Positions 9,316 through 19,209 of a stretch of 64,000 nt of DNA are shown here, piece after piece. Position 1 is the first letter of the stretch. Each line of letters begins with the position of its first letter. Where the stretch lies: assembly GCF_032362555.1 (NCBI RefSeq), contig NC_083522.1:4876001-4940000 (forward strand). Reading direction: 5' to 3'. The translations under genes were made by a program, and so were the position numbers. Origin of the DNA: Amyelois transitella. Its lineage: Eukaryota; Arthropoda; Insecta; Lepidoptera; Pyralidae. Under the pieces are notes generated by a model. That model did no database searches. It was not told the origin of the DNA and saw only the letters and a list, made by a program, of their open reading frames with translations.

Positions 9316-12300
9316 TTATTGCGACGGCAATGGACTTAATTTAACGATTGGTCTTTTAAGAAAACCATTTTGAGTTTTAACTAAAGCTACTCTCACAGTA
9401 CCGTCTGCACCTGGATAAGTCTTTTCAATGATTCCCATTGGCCATCGTAATGGGGGAACATTATCTTCATGTATCAACACTACAGTACCAATTTTGACGT
9501 TCGTTACATCTTTCAACCATTTCTGACGAACCTGTAAATTATTCAAGTACTCTAAATGCCATCTTTTCCAATATGAGCGAATCATTTGATCGAGTAGCGA
9601 TTTACGTGTAACTAGCGGCGTAGAAGAAACAGGTGCGAGTGGCAAGTACTGTAGTGGAGAAGCCATAATAAAGTGCGCGGGAGTTAAAGGCTCAAGATGC
9701 GGTTCTTCCTGTAGTACGCAGAGTGGTCGTGAATTCATTATTGCTTCAATCTGTGTTAATACTGTTAAAAGCTCTTCATATGTAAGTAGTTGATTGCCAA
9801 TAATGCGGTACAAATGAGTCTTCAAACTTTTTATATTTGACTCCCAAATTCCTCCAAAATGCGGAGCGCGAGGAGGAGACATATGCCATTCTATGCGGCG
9901 ATTTACAAGCTCGCTCGAGAGTAAATCATTATAATCTGAAGAAAGTAAAAAATTATAAAGCTCATTCAAATGAGACTTAGCGCCAACGAAATTAGTTCCA
10001 TTATCGGAATATAGATGAGAAACTGGACCCCTACGGGATATAAATCTCTTAAACGCAGAAAGAAATGTAATAGAAGATAAATCTGAGGCAAGTTCAATAT
10101 GAACTGCTTTCGTCACTAAACAAATAAATAGGCAAATGTATGCCTTTTGACTTCGCTGACCACGACGTCTACAAATAGTGATGTTAATAGGCCCAGCGTA
10201 ATCCACGCCAGTATGAACGAAAGCTTTTGTCTCTTGAACACGAAATGCGGGTAAATTCGCCATCTTAGGAGTTGGATGCGAAGGAGAATTTTTAAAACAA
10301 AAATTACAATTATGTACTCGTTGCCGTATAACAGATCGAGATGATATTATCCAATATTTTTGGCGAATCAAAGAGCTAAGAAGAGCGGCACCAGTATGAC
10401 AATGTACGCGGTGAAAATAGTCTATAATCAAGTAAGTAACATTATCATGTTTAGGAAGTAAAATAGGATGTTTCGCTTCGAACGGTAAGTTTGAATTAGC
10501 TAATCGACCTCCTATTCTGATTAATTTATCTTCCGATATAAATAAGTCTAATTTATTAAGCGGGGCAGAAGGTATATTACCCTTTTTCAAATCATTTATG
10601 ACATGTGTAAAATGAGCGATTTGAACTGATCGAAGCAAATAGTTTTCAGCGGTAATTATATGAGAGGTCTCTAACCTTTTAGAGCGGGGCAATAATCTTA
10701 CAAAGCGTAAAATATATACAATTATTCTTAATAGTTTATTCCATGAAGAAACTTTGCACGATAGAGAGCAAAAAGGAGACAGTTCTACACCACGAGAAGC
10801 GGTTGCTACAAGCGTTTTACTGTTAAATTCTGGCAAGTCTTCACATTTTTCAGGCTGAAAAGATTCTATTGGCCACTGAGGTACAGGCGTAATTAACCAT
10901 TCAGGACCGTTCCACCATAATTTGTGCGTGAGTAATTGTTCAGGTAATAAACCTCTCGACAGACAGTCTGCGGGATTCTGAACTCCGGCGACGTGGAAGA
11001 AGTTTTTAGGCTCTAGATTCTCGTGACATTTGGCAACACGATTGCTGACAAAAATATTCCACCGATGTGGAGATGAATGAATCCACGAAAGAGCTATTTT
11101 TGAGTCTGAAAAAGCATAAACATTATCTATAGGTGTGCGCGCTGAATAAGTATCGTAGACCAATTTGGTTAGCTTGGACATTATGACGGCAGCACAGAGC
11201 TCCAAGCGGGCAAGTGAAATTACTTTGACTGGCGCAACCTTTGACTTTGCACAAACCAAGCGGACACATATGTTACCAGTAGGATCGATAACATGTAAGA
11301 AAACAACACAGCCATACGCTTTCATACTAGCGTCAGCGAAAGCAACTATATTAACCCTAGAATCCTGAGCTACAGCCAGATGGCGCGGAATTTTTAAATT
11401 AGCTAGAAGTGGCAATTGTTCTCTAAATTTAATAAACATAGCGGATATATTTGCCGGAGGTGCTTCATCCCATCCAACCTTCTGAAGCCAAAGTTCTTTA
11501 ATTAGAAGTTTAGCATAAACAATTACAGGCGCGGTAAAACCTAACACGTCCCATAAGCGGGCGATTGAAGAAAGTATAGAACGTTTGGTACAAGAGCGAT
11601 CATCGTTATTTATTTTAAAAACAAATGTGTCACTCTCCGGCTGCCATTCCAGCCCTAATATTTTAAGAGAAGCGGATTTATCAAATTCTACTTGTTGTGA
11701 AAGTCTTAGCGGTAGCGAAATATTATCAAGTACCATTTTAGAGTTACTCGACCATTTAACTAAATCAAAACCACCTGATTTAAACATTTTAATCAACTGT
11801 GTGGAAGCATCGACAGCATCTGATTCATTTAAAATTGAACTAGCTAAATCATCCATATAGAGCTCCTTTTCAGCTATAGCTGCTGCAACAGGAAAATTAG
11901 AACGTTCATCATTACAAAGTTGACGTACTGTGCGCATTGCAACAAATGGGCTGGACCTAAGTCCGAACGTCACTCTGTTGAACTTGAACATACGAATCGG
12001 TTCAGAAGGGTCAAATCGAAAGAGTATTTTTTGATATTTTTGATGTTCCTCAGTTACAAGTATCTGAAGATACATCTGCCTTATATCTGCAGTTAAAGCT
12101 ACTGGAAATAAACGAAAATTAAGTAATAATAAAAATAAATCAGCTTGAAGATTAGGTCCAGTGTGTAAAATATCATTGAGAGATACACCATTATGACATT
12201 GAGCACTCGCGTCCAAAACAACCCTGACCTTAGTAGTCTGTTTGTCCAATCTGACAACTGGGTGGTGAGGAATTATATACCCTCCATCAGACTCGTCCGA

Positions 12301-14628
12301 TGGTAACACTGGATCTAAGTATTTGTTATTTATGTAATCCATGATAGCGGCGTTATAGCTCACACGTAAATCTGTGTCGCTAAGTCTGCGTTCCAGTGCC
12401 AATAAACGGCGATGAGCAACAGTGTACGAGTTCCCTAAGCTACTGGGATCCTTAGCAAATGGTAACACGGTGCAATAGCGACCAGATGAGTCGCGAGAGA
12501 CTGTAGAAGCGTAAATTTGTTCACATTCTTCATCAGTACGACTAAGAAATTTATTCACAGGAACTTCCTCTAATTCCCAGAATTTAGAAAGAGAGGCATC
12601 TATACTTTTTTCAAAAGAAGTAAGAAATGAAGCGGAAGATGAAGATGGAATTGCGGTTATATCGCCAATGACTGACGAAGCGGTATTAGCAGCGGCGTCA
12701 CCCATGAAAACAAATCCGAAAACAGTTTCAATAGCGGGCGGAGCTGGCGGTGCAATGACTTTTCCACTAAGAAGTAAGAATGGGAATAACTTTGCTCCTA
12801 GGACAATTTCGATTTCACCAGGAATATGCCAGAATGGATCTGCAAGCGGTATGTTTACCAGATGCCTAACAATAGATGTGTCAATATAATCTATAGGAAG
12901 ACGATCGGTAATACAATCTATGACTAATGCGGTTAAGTTAAAAGTTTGTTTATTATTTTTTGCAGAAATCGTAAAATTAGCATACCCTATAACAGGCCGG
13001 GAAGTTAAACCAACACCCTTTAAAGTCGAATTCGACAGCGGAATAATTTTCAAATTAAGTTTTTTGCAACAGTTTAGAGTAATTAAATTATTCTGTGAAG
13101 CATTATCAATAAGACATCGAACAGTCTCTTTTATATTCTTATCATTATTATACGCGTAAATACTGGCGGTAGAAAGAAGCACTTCAGTATGGTTATGACA
13201 AGCTAACGTGGTACAGGGAAGAACATTCGTTAGGTCAGGTGAGCGAGCGCAAAGCGATACGTGCTCGCGATCTTTGCTAATAACGGGCATTGATGCCGCG
13301 GAGGTGGAGGCGCAATTCTCTGTACCAGTTGTAGCCGAAGCTGCGCTGTCTTGTATGATTGTCCTAGTGAACGAATCTCGAAATGACGCAGAAGGTGAGT
13401 TTTTATTTGAGGATGAATCTAAATGTAACAAAGAATGATGACTTTTACCACATTGTCTACATTTATACTTCGAATTACATTTTGACACGGAATGTGTCAA
13501 GCTAAGGCAGTTTACACACCCTACTTTCGATTTAATAAATTCAAGGCGATTTTTCGGTGACAAAGATTTAAATGCGGGGCAAGTATAAAGCTGAAAGTGT
13601 TCAGACGTATTACACATTGAACATACAGAGCGGTTGTCGATATTATTATTATTGCGGGTTACGAACGAATGGACTGTATGGCGGGAGCGGTTTGAATTAT
13701 TAATAGTAGCATTGTTATTTTGAGTAGTGCGGTTGAATGAATTATTATTAGTAGTACGATCTAATATTTTTACTTGACTTTTAATGAATTCAACTAAATC
13801 TGAATAACTCGGAATCATTTTATCTCTAGCAGTCATTTCAAACGCCTGAGCGGTACTTGAATCTAATTTGCGGAATGCTAAATTAAATAAAATAAAATCA
13901 TAAGTATCTTCAATTTTTAATTGATTTAGTGCAGCGGCGGCAGCGTCAAATGTATCTATGAAAATATTTAATGCAACAGAGTTATTTGAAGCGGCTTTAA
14001 TATTAAGCAACGTGGAAACATAATACGAACCTAGGGCTCTCTTATCCTGATATTTCTTTGTCAAACTGTCCCAAATGGACTTATAGTTTTCGCCAGAAGG
14101 AATCACGCCTGCTATAATTTTTAATGCATTTCCGGTGAGCCTTCCAACTAAATATTGAATTCTATGTGAATCTGTTAAATCTGGATTACAATGTATATTA
14201 GCTTTAAAAGATTCATAGAAAACGGGCCAATTTTCAATTTTTCCGTCAAAGCTAGGAATATTAAGCGGAGCTAGTTTGAAGGGAGCCTTATTCGTTGTTT
14301 GCGGAACTGCACTCGAAGACACGGATTTACCTTTTAGATTTACACGGAACCTTACAACACGAGCATAAATATCTTCAAATGATGAAAGTGACTTATAATT
14401 TGGTTGGAATTTGGGATCTAATTCCATGTGTAATAGGTTAATTTCATCCAAAGTTTGCATGAAATCATTACGCAATATGTCTACAGTTTGACTATCGGAC
14501 ATAAAAGTCTCAATCGAGCGCAATTCGGTAGTAGATGGCGACAAATTTTTGCCTACCTCGTATAATTTAGTAAGACGTTCAAAGCGAACCTTATTTTTCT
14601 CTTGTAACAACTTGAGCTTAGATTCCAT
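9316..14628 (-). CDS. BEL/Pao Gag-Pol polyprotein (1770 aa)
   Basis: The first ATG is at 14628 (MESKLKLL); the frame stays open 14 codons further upstream. Domains in order: a DUF1759-type Gag region with PSFDGKIENWPVF (about residue 125-140); three Cys/His knuckles (CSMCNTSEHFQLYTC, CVNCLSLTHSVSKC, CRQCGKSHHSLLHL; about 336-402); an aspartic protease with LIDNASQ in place of the usual D-S/T-G; a reverse transcriptase with YMDD (about 925); RNase H-like and Pao-family segments; an H2C2 integrase zinc finger; an integrase core with GVDYAG, YSDNGTNF (about 1540) and HFGGIWE; and a C-terminal DUF5641-like region (SYWKRWHLEYLN). There is no stop or frameshift and no envelope domain, so this is an endogenous retrotransposon polyprotein. 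The missing protease Gly is a variant I believe occurs in this clade rather than damage. Confidence 0.93.
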   Translation of the reverse strand: MESKLKLLQEKNKVRFERLTKLYEVGKNLSPSTTELRSIETFMSDSQTVDILRNDFMQTLDEINLLHMELDPKFQPNYKSLSSFEDIYARVVRFRVNLKGKSVSSSAVPQTTNKAPFKLAPLNIPSFDGKIENWPVFYESFKANIHCNPDLTDSHRIQYLVGRLTGNALKIIAGVIPSGENYKSIWDSLTKKYQDKRALGSYYVSTLLNIKAASNNSVALNIFIDTFDAAAAALNQLKIEDTYDFILFNLAFRKLDSSTAQAFEMTARDKMIPSYSDLVEFIKSQVKILDRTTNNNSFNRTTQNNNATINNSNRSRHTVHSFVTRNNNNIDNRSVCSMCNTSEHFQLYTCPAFKSLSPKNRLEFIKSKVGCVNCLSLTHSVSKCNSKYKCRQCGKSHHSLLHLDSSSNKNSPSASFRDSFTRTIIQDSAASATTGTENCASTSAASMPVISKDREHVSLCARSPDLTNVLPCTTLACHNHTEVLLSTASIYAYNNDKNIKETVRCLIDNASQNNLITLNCCKKLNLKIIPLSNSTLKGVGLTSRPVIGYANFTISAKNNKQTFNLTALVIDCITDRLPIDYIDTSIVRHLVNIPLADPFWHIPGEIEIVLGAKLFPFLLLSGKVIAPPAPPAIETVFGFVFMGDAAANTASSVIGDITAIPSSSSASFLTSFEKSIDASLSKFWELEEVPVNKFLSRTDEECEQIYASTVSRDSSGRYCTVLPFAKDPSSLGNSYTVAHRRLLALERRLSDTDLRVSYNAAIMDYINNKYLDPVLPSDESDGGYIIPHHPVVRLDKQTTKVRVVLDASAQCHNGVSLNDILHTGPNLQADLFLLLLNFRLFPVALTADIRQMYLQILVTEEHQKYQKILFRFDPSEPIRMFKFNRVTFGLRSSPFVAMRTVRQLCNDERSNFPVAAAIAEKELYMDDLASSILNESDAVDASTQLIKMFKSGGFDLVKWSSNSKMVLDNISLPLRLSQQVEFDKSASLKILGLEWQPESDTFVFKINNDDRSCTKRSILSSIARLWDVLGFTAPVIVYAKLLIKELWLQKVGWDEAPPANISAMFIKFREQLPLLANLKIPRHLAVAQDSRVNIVAFADASMKAYGCVVFLHVIDPTGNICVRLVCAKSKVAPVKVISLARLELCAAVIMSKLTKLVYDTYSARTPIDNVYAFSDSKIALSWIHSSPHRWNIFVSNRVAKCHENLEPKNFFHVAGVQNPADCLSRGLLPEQLLTHKLWWNGPEWLITPVPQWPIESFQPEKCEDLPEFNSKTLVATASRGVELSPFCSLSCKVSSWNKLLRIIVYILRFVRLLPRSKRLETSHIITAENYLLRSVQIAHFTHVINDLKKGNIPSAPLNKLDLFISEDKLIRIGGRLANSNLPFEAKHPILLPKHDNVTYLIIDYFHRVHCHTGAALLSSLIRQKYWIISSRSVIRQRVHNCNFCFKNSPSHPTPKMANLPAFRVQETKAFVHTGVDYAGPINITICRRRGQRSQKAYICLFICLVTKAVHIELASDLSSITFLSAFKRFISRRGPVSHLYSDNGTNFVGAKSHLNELYNFLLSSDYNDLLSSELVNRRIEWHMSPPRAPHFGGIWESNIKSLKTHLYRIIGNQLLTYEELLTVLTQIEAIMNSRPLCVLQEEPHLEPLTPAHFIMASPLQYLPLAPVSSTPLVTRKSLLDQMIRSYWKRWHLEYLNNLQVRQKWLKDVTNVKIGTVVLIHEDNVPPLRWPMGIIEKTYPGADGTVRVALVKTQNGFLKRPIVKLSPLPSQ

Positions 14629-14879
14629 GGTAAAAGATGGCGGATAGAGGTATTTTACGAAATAAAACACTTAATACCAAAATCTTATTCAAAATAAGCG
14701 GTGAGCGGTGTGAGAGTACTGTGAGCGGACGTTTTTATTTAATTGTGTAGGTAGATTCTACACAGAAGCCGGCCGAATGTCGGCGCAATGCGGTTATGAT
14801 TACTTACAGAAAATCGCGGTTTTAAACAAATCTCGTCAATAACAATACGCATGAAGCGGGTTTGAAGCGGGTTTTATGC

Positions 14880-14895
14880 GGCTCGTAATGGACCA
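14880..14895 (-). promoter_or_regulatory. Candidate primer binding site
   Basis: Just inside the 5' LTR, five bases after its CA end, the minus strand reads TGGTCCATTACGAGCC. A start with TGG fits pairing to a tRNA 3' CCA end. I could not assign the tRNA. Confidence 0.4.
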
Positions 14896-14900
14896 CAAAA

Positions 14901-15280
14901 TGGAATAGCGGAAAAACAATTATGTAGGTCGCTGGATTTTTGGTAGAGTGAATATTGTGAAAGGAAGAAGCGGGAAGCGGGAATGTAAACGCACAACACG
15001 TACCTTAATTTCTTGTATTTTGGTTTCTTGGGCCCTGGCCAGGGTTCTTCTTGTTTCAAAGATGCGCACTTTTTCTATTTTTATTATATGAGCGGAGCGG
15101 TCAATTTGCGGCCATATTTTTTCTTCAATCACTAGTTTTCAAATTTGAATTGAAATGTTCTATGGCTTCATTCGTAAGCCGTCGAGTGTTGTCGAGCTCC
15201 GAAGAAACCACATATGCTGTCACTATCGTATTGTGCGGAATGAAAAGGGATAGGAACAGTAAAATAAAGCGGCGCGTTCA
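14901..15280 (-). repeat. 5' LTR of the BEL/Pao element
   Basis: 380 bp, apparently identical to the 3' LTR, followed by the second copy of the gtgat duplication. The 70-residue open frame inside both LTRs is not considered a gene. Confidence 0.92.
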
Positions 15281-15285
15281 GTGAT

Positions 15286-15890
15286 ATATTAAACAAAAAG
15301 TTCAGTAGTAACCTATATTTACAATTGTAGGTATTGATCACTTTTCTTCATGATTCCTTATACAAATTTGTCAATTTCAAAATCAGCCATCTGAATAGTA
15401 CTTCTCACGTCACAAATAAGAAAACATCGTTGTTTCTTCTATAATTATAACTTGTACCTACATCTTGATCATGTTGGATCATCATTTAACTGATTATGTC
15501 TTCAGTCGAAAAAGTTAAATAAGATGTTTTAATAGTGAGAAAATATAATTTCTTATGCGTACCGACAGCTTAGTCAACAAACACGTAAGTGGATTAAATA
15601 CTTTGTAAGTATTTGTGGATGAATACTGCTTGCCACGCCTTCGATAACAATCTAACTCAATCTGCTTACATTTCATGACATTTGACAGACAGCGTTCGAC
15701 AAAAAAAATATTTTCCTACTACTCCCTTCCTTATCGATAGTTATCATTCATTAATCATGGGTACCCTAAAATGATTTATTTGCTTTTTATGGAATGTGAT
15801 TTACCTTACCAAGTATACTATTGACTGATTTTTACATAGTTGTCACTCGAAATCACTGAGAGATTGTCGGCTCTCGACGTCACTTGGCTC
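15286..15890. other. Intergenic region upstream of the receptor gene
   Basis: No gene seen. It carries the upstream promoter of the ionotropic receptor gene. Confidence 0.4.
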
Positions 15891-15897
15891 TCTGTAC

Positions 15898-15904
15898 TAT
15901 AAAA
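15898..15904 (+). promoter_or_regulatory. TATA box of the ionotropic receptor gene
   Basis: TATAAAA in 'tgtactataaaaagagac' lies 42 bp upstream of the ATG. A cap-like 'gcattcg' sits about 25 bp downstream, so the 5'UTR would be very short. Confidence 0.6.
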
Positions 15905-15939
15905 AGAGACATCACGTTGCATTCGATAATACTAATAAG

Positions 15940-18900
15940 ATGAAACATTATGTCCTCTTCATAAACCTGTTATGTAAAGTCATATCTATAAGTTCATATA
16001 AGTTATTGGCGCATGAACCTAGAAATTATTCTTCGCTGTGTGGTTCAATGATTTTTGGGAAAAGACCCAAAGCACATACTATTATATTAGACAGCCTATG
16101 GGATAATTCAACTTTAAACAATTGCCTATCATCATTGACAGTGAATTATGATAGAATTATACTCAGTCCCGATTATGTGCCGGATACAAAAACTAAAAAT
16201 AAATTAATTTATTTCACTTATTATTCGCCTAACATTGTTATTTATACCAAAAATCTTTATTCAATTTTTGGTAAGTCTCTATCTGAGATTTTATTTCAAT
16301 CTCATTGGTCACTTGTGAATATAGTAGTAGTTGACAATGTAACTTACTCATGCGAAAACGGGTATTTCGAAAAAGAAGTTAACGCTAGTATACATAGATT
16401 TCTCAACAGACTATGGCACATATATAACATAGTTTATGTAGTAATCGAATATCCTAAAGACTGCCCTAATAAATTTTCATTGTTCGATGGGAAAAAACAG
16501 CCAAATAATAGGGGATTTGTTTACGATAGAACCGTTAAAACAGTACACGCAAATGAAGTAGAGGAAACTTTAAGGAAAAGTGATAGAAATTTAACTCACG
16601 GTTACCCTTTGAGGGCAAATATTTTTTATAGATTTCCTACATCTATTACTGAATGTGAAGATTTAAGAACTTTTATGACTTTTAATAGTAATATTACAAA
16701 TGGCTACTGTGGACTAGACGCTCTAGTAATGCATGACGTACTAGAAGTGTTGAAATTTAATACATCTTTTGAAATGGAAACGATAAGAAACTACGGATAT
16801 GTTCAATCAGGACACGTGACAGGAGCTTTGGGTCTTGTCGTACGAGGACAAATTGATGTATCTTTTAATTCAAGATTCATGGTTTCATATTTAGTAGAAA
16901 ATAGATTTAATTTCTTGTTCTATGTCTGGTCGGATTCCTTGTGTGCTTTAATGAAAGAACCACCCGTAGTACCAATTTGGCATTACCCTTTTAATATTTA
17001 CGACATTCCCACATGGGCGTTCACGGTCTCATGCCTAACATTCGCGGGGTCAGTGATGTACGTTAAAAGTAGAATGGCCAAACAAAATCAATTGAAGTTA
17101 CATGTTTATGTCATAAATGCTGTGTGGGGTGGCTTATTCGGATTCTTCTTCAACAAGAAAATAAAAAAGTCGTTAATGGCAGCCGCATGTCTAATGTGGT
17201 CAGTGAATCTCACAGCTAAATATCAAGTAAGTACCGTTCAAAAGATTCTTAAATCTTAGGTACATACATAAATAAATCCCGGAAGTGTAGGCAGAGACAA
17301 CATGTTTCCACTTGCCACGATCCCTGCATATTTCTTTTGCTTCATCCGCATTCATAACTCTGCTCATGCAAGCTCGTCGGTTTCAGATTCTCTTGACCTA
17401 ACCTGATTTAAGACATCCGCGACGAAAATATGTGAACATTTACATATAAGATGTGTCTCCCTTAATTCTCTTCATATTGTTTCAGGGACATGTGAACTAC
17501 ATGTTCGCCACGTTGGTGAGATATGATCGACTAAACACACTGTCCGATTTGCGCGACAACAACATACAAATGTACACGTCCCCATCCATTGCAATTCTGT
17601 TGGGCCAAGGAATGTTCCCAAACAACGCCAAAAGTACCCTTGTGGAGATTTTAAGATTTTATCCAGAAAACGATAGCGCCGCATGTAAGTAAAATTATGT
17701 GTATAATGCAATAAAAAATGAACGAGAGAGGACGTCATCGTGATGAAACCTGCACATCCAACTGGATATATCCTCATGGTTACAAGGCTGTTATCAGCCC
17801 GGATATGGGTATCGTCAATGTGAGGTACAGTTCTCTTGAAAATGTTGCGGAGGTTAGACGGGAGTCGCTTCGTGTCATAACCTAACTTACCCAATATAGG
17901 TTCGTGGTCGTAGGCGCAACTCTGGCTACTCCGGACAGGTGATGACCGGAATTAACGAGAATAACGAGAATAATGAGTCCGTTAAAATGTCTTAGGCAAC
18001 CTTGTCTAGTGTAGAGTGCCTGTGTTTATATTTTTAACTAATCTCACGTACGTTTCTTTAACAGCGTATACCTTAAATCATCCGAACTCAGCAACGATAG
18101 AACGCTCGGATTTACTACTGCAGACGTTGTTCAACCTTACAGACGAGAATGGAAGACCACTGCTGTACGCAGTCAATGAATGCTTTGAACACTATTACTT
18201 GTCTTACATCGTAAGGACAGGTAAGAAACTCAATTAAACTACTTAGTCGTTCGCCCCGAACTTAGACCGTGCGAAAACCACTTATTTTTACAAAATTGTG
18301 AATACCTATCTCAAAAACCACTTAACTATTTTTTTACTTCGCAAACTGGAAAATTGCAAAAAAATCATAGAAAAGTGATTCGAAAATTATGGCGTTATAA
18401 ACATACATTAAAAAAGTGTTTTGGTTGATTGGTAGAACTAATAAAATATAATCAATGTCCTACTGGATTTCGTCAAGTCTGATGTCGCAGTCTAAATAGT
18501 GATAAGTACGTCTGTGATTTGGTAAGTTTGGCAAGCAATGAACCATAGAAACTTCATTAGCGAATTAGGGAGTTATCTTTGCTGTTGACTGTAACAAGGT
18601 TATACTAATGAGAAAGGCACTATGCGCGTCTTTGTACAAACCGATTCGTTAAAAAGATTTTCATTACACTTGAATTTCTATCATAGCTGAATTTCCATGC
18701 TTTAAACCATATTAAAATACTATTTTTTTAATAATTAATTCCTTCAGGTTATAGAAATTTTACTCTTCCGAAGTAGTTATGTCTTTAACCCTCCAGTTCC
18801 TTACAGGACCGGAGCTTGTCAGTCCTAAACTGGACTACAACTACGTGCTCATAAATTTTCAATTCAAGAAGATTAAAGATAATATTTTACTATGATTGTT

Positions 18901-19209
18901 AACACCCTAGGTTTCCTGTTCACTGGCCAGTTGCAACTACTGATGATGAAGATCGTCGAAGCCGGCCTCCCCACTGTTTACTACAAATGGACCCGATATA
19001 CCATCAAGGTGGTCGACCCCGTAACACCAAGTTCTGAACCCCGCCCTACAATTAAGATCAATCTTCGTGAACAAAGGGTTGCATTTATAATACTTCTGTC
19101 AGGATATCTTATATCCACAACTTTATTTGTCATAGAGCTATGGTCGAATAAGAGAGCAAAACGCGCAAATAAAGATTTAAGGGTGGATAGATACTCGTAT
19201 ATTGAATAA
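15940..19209 (+). CDS. Divergent ionotropic receptor (IR), last join disrupted
   Basis: Exons 15940-17226, 17486-17684, 18065-18220 and 18807 onward join in consistent phase at GT-AG sites. The protein has a signal peptide (MKHYVLFINLLCKVISIS), a long extracellular N-terminal and S1 region (to about 350), a first membrane span (about 356-376), a pore-loop segment (VWGGLFGFFF, about 395), a second span crossing exon 1/2, an S2 lobe and a last span (RVAFIILLSGYLISTTLFVIELW). This is the layout of insect variant glutamate receptors, which serve taste or smell in sensory dendrites. The C-terminal part (GFLFTGQLQLLMMK...EAGLPTVYYKW) lies in another frame from about 18910. The exon 4 frame (LDYNYVLINFQFKK) hits a stop at 18893-18895. 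A weak donor at 18822 restores frame but removes conserved residues. This is either a pseudogenising change or a sequence error. Confidence 0.8.
17262..17410 (+). repeat. SINE-like repeat, family A, in IR intron 1
   Basis: Matches 8240-8334 ('gtaggcagagacaacatgtt', 'ccacttgccacgatccctgc') and extends into 'gctcgtcggtttcag'. Same orientation as the gene. Confidence 0.5.
17700..17990 (-). repeat. Dispersed repeat, family D, in IR intron 2
   Basis: On the minus strand it contains 'tggatgtgcaggtttc', 'cgaagcgactccc' and 'cctgtccggagtagccag', phrases common in lepidopteran intergenic repeats. Weaker relatives lie near 38785-38870 and 51090-51200. Confidence 0.45.

Larger units (their letters stand above)
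8775..15280 (-). mobile_element. Complete BEL/Pao LTR retrotransposon
   Basis: Two 380-bp LTRs (8775-9154 and 14901-15280) start TG and end CA and look identical along their length. A 5-bp target duplication, gtgat, flanks the element (8770-8774 and 15281-15285). The internal region holds one uninterrupted Gag-Pol frame on the minus strand and no env. The 6,506-bp element therefore looks recent and possibly still active. The tetramer GCGG (CCGC on the sense strand) is strikingly frequent in LTRs, leader and coding region. Confidence 0.95.
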
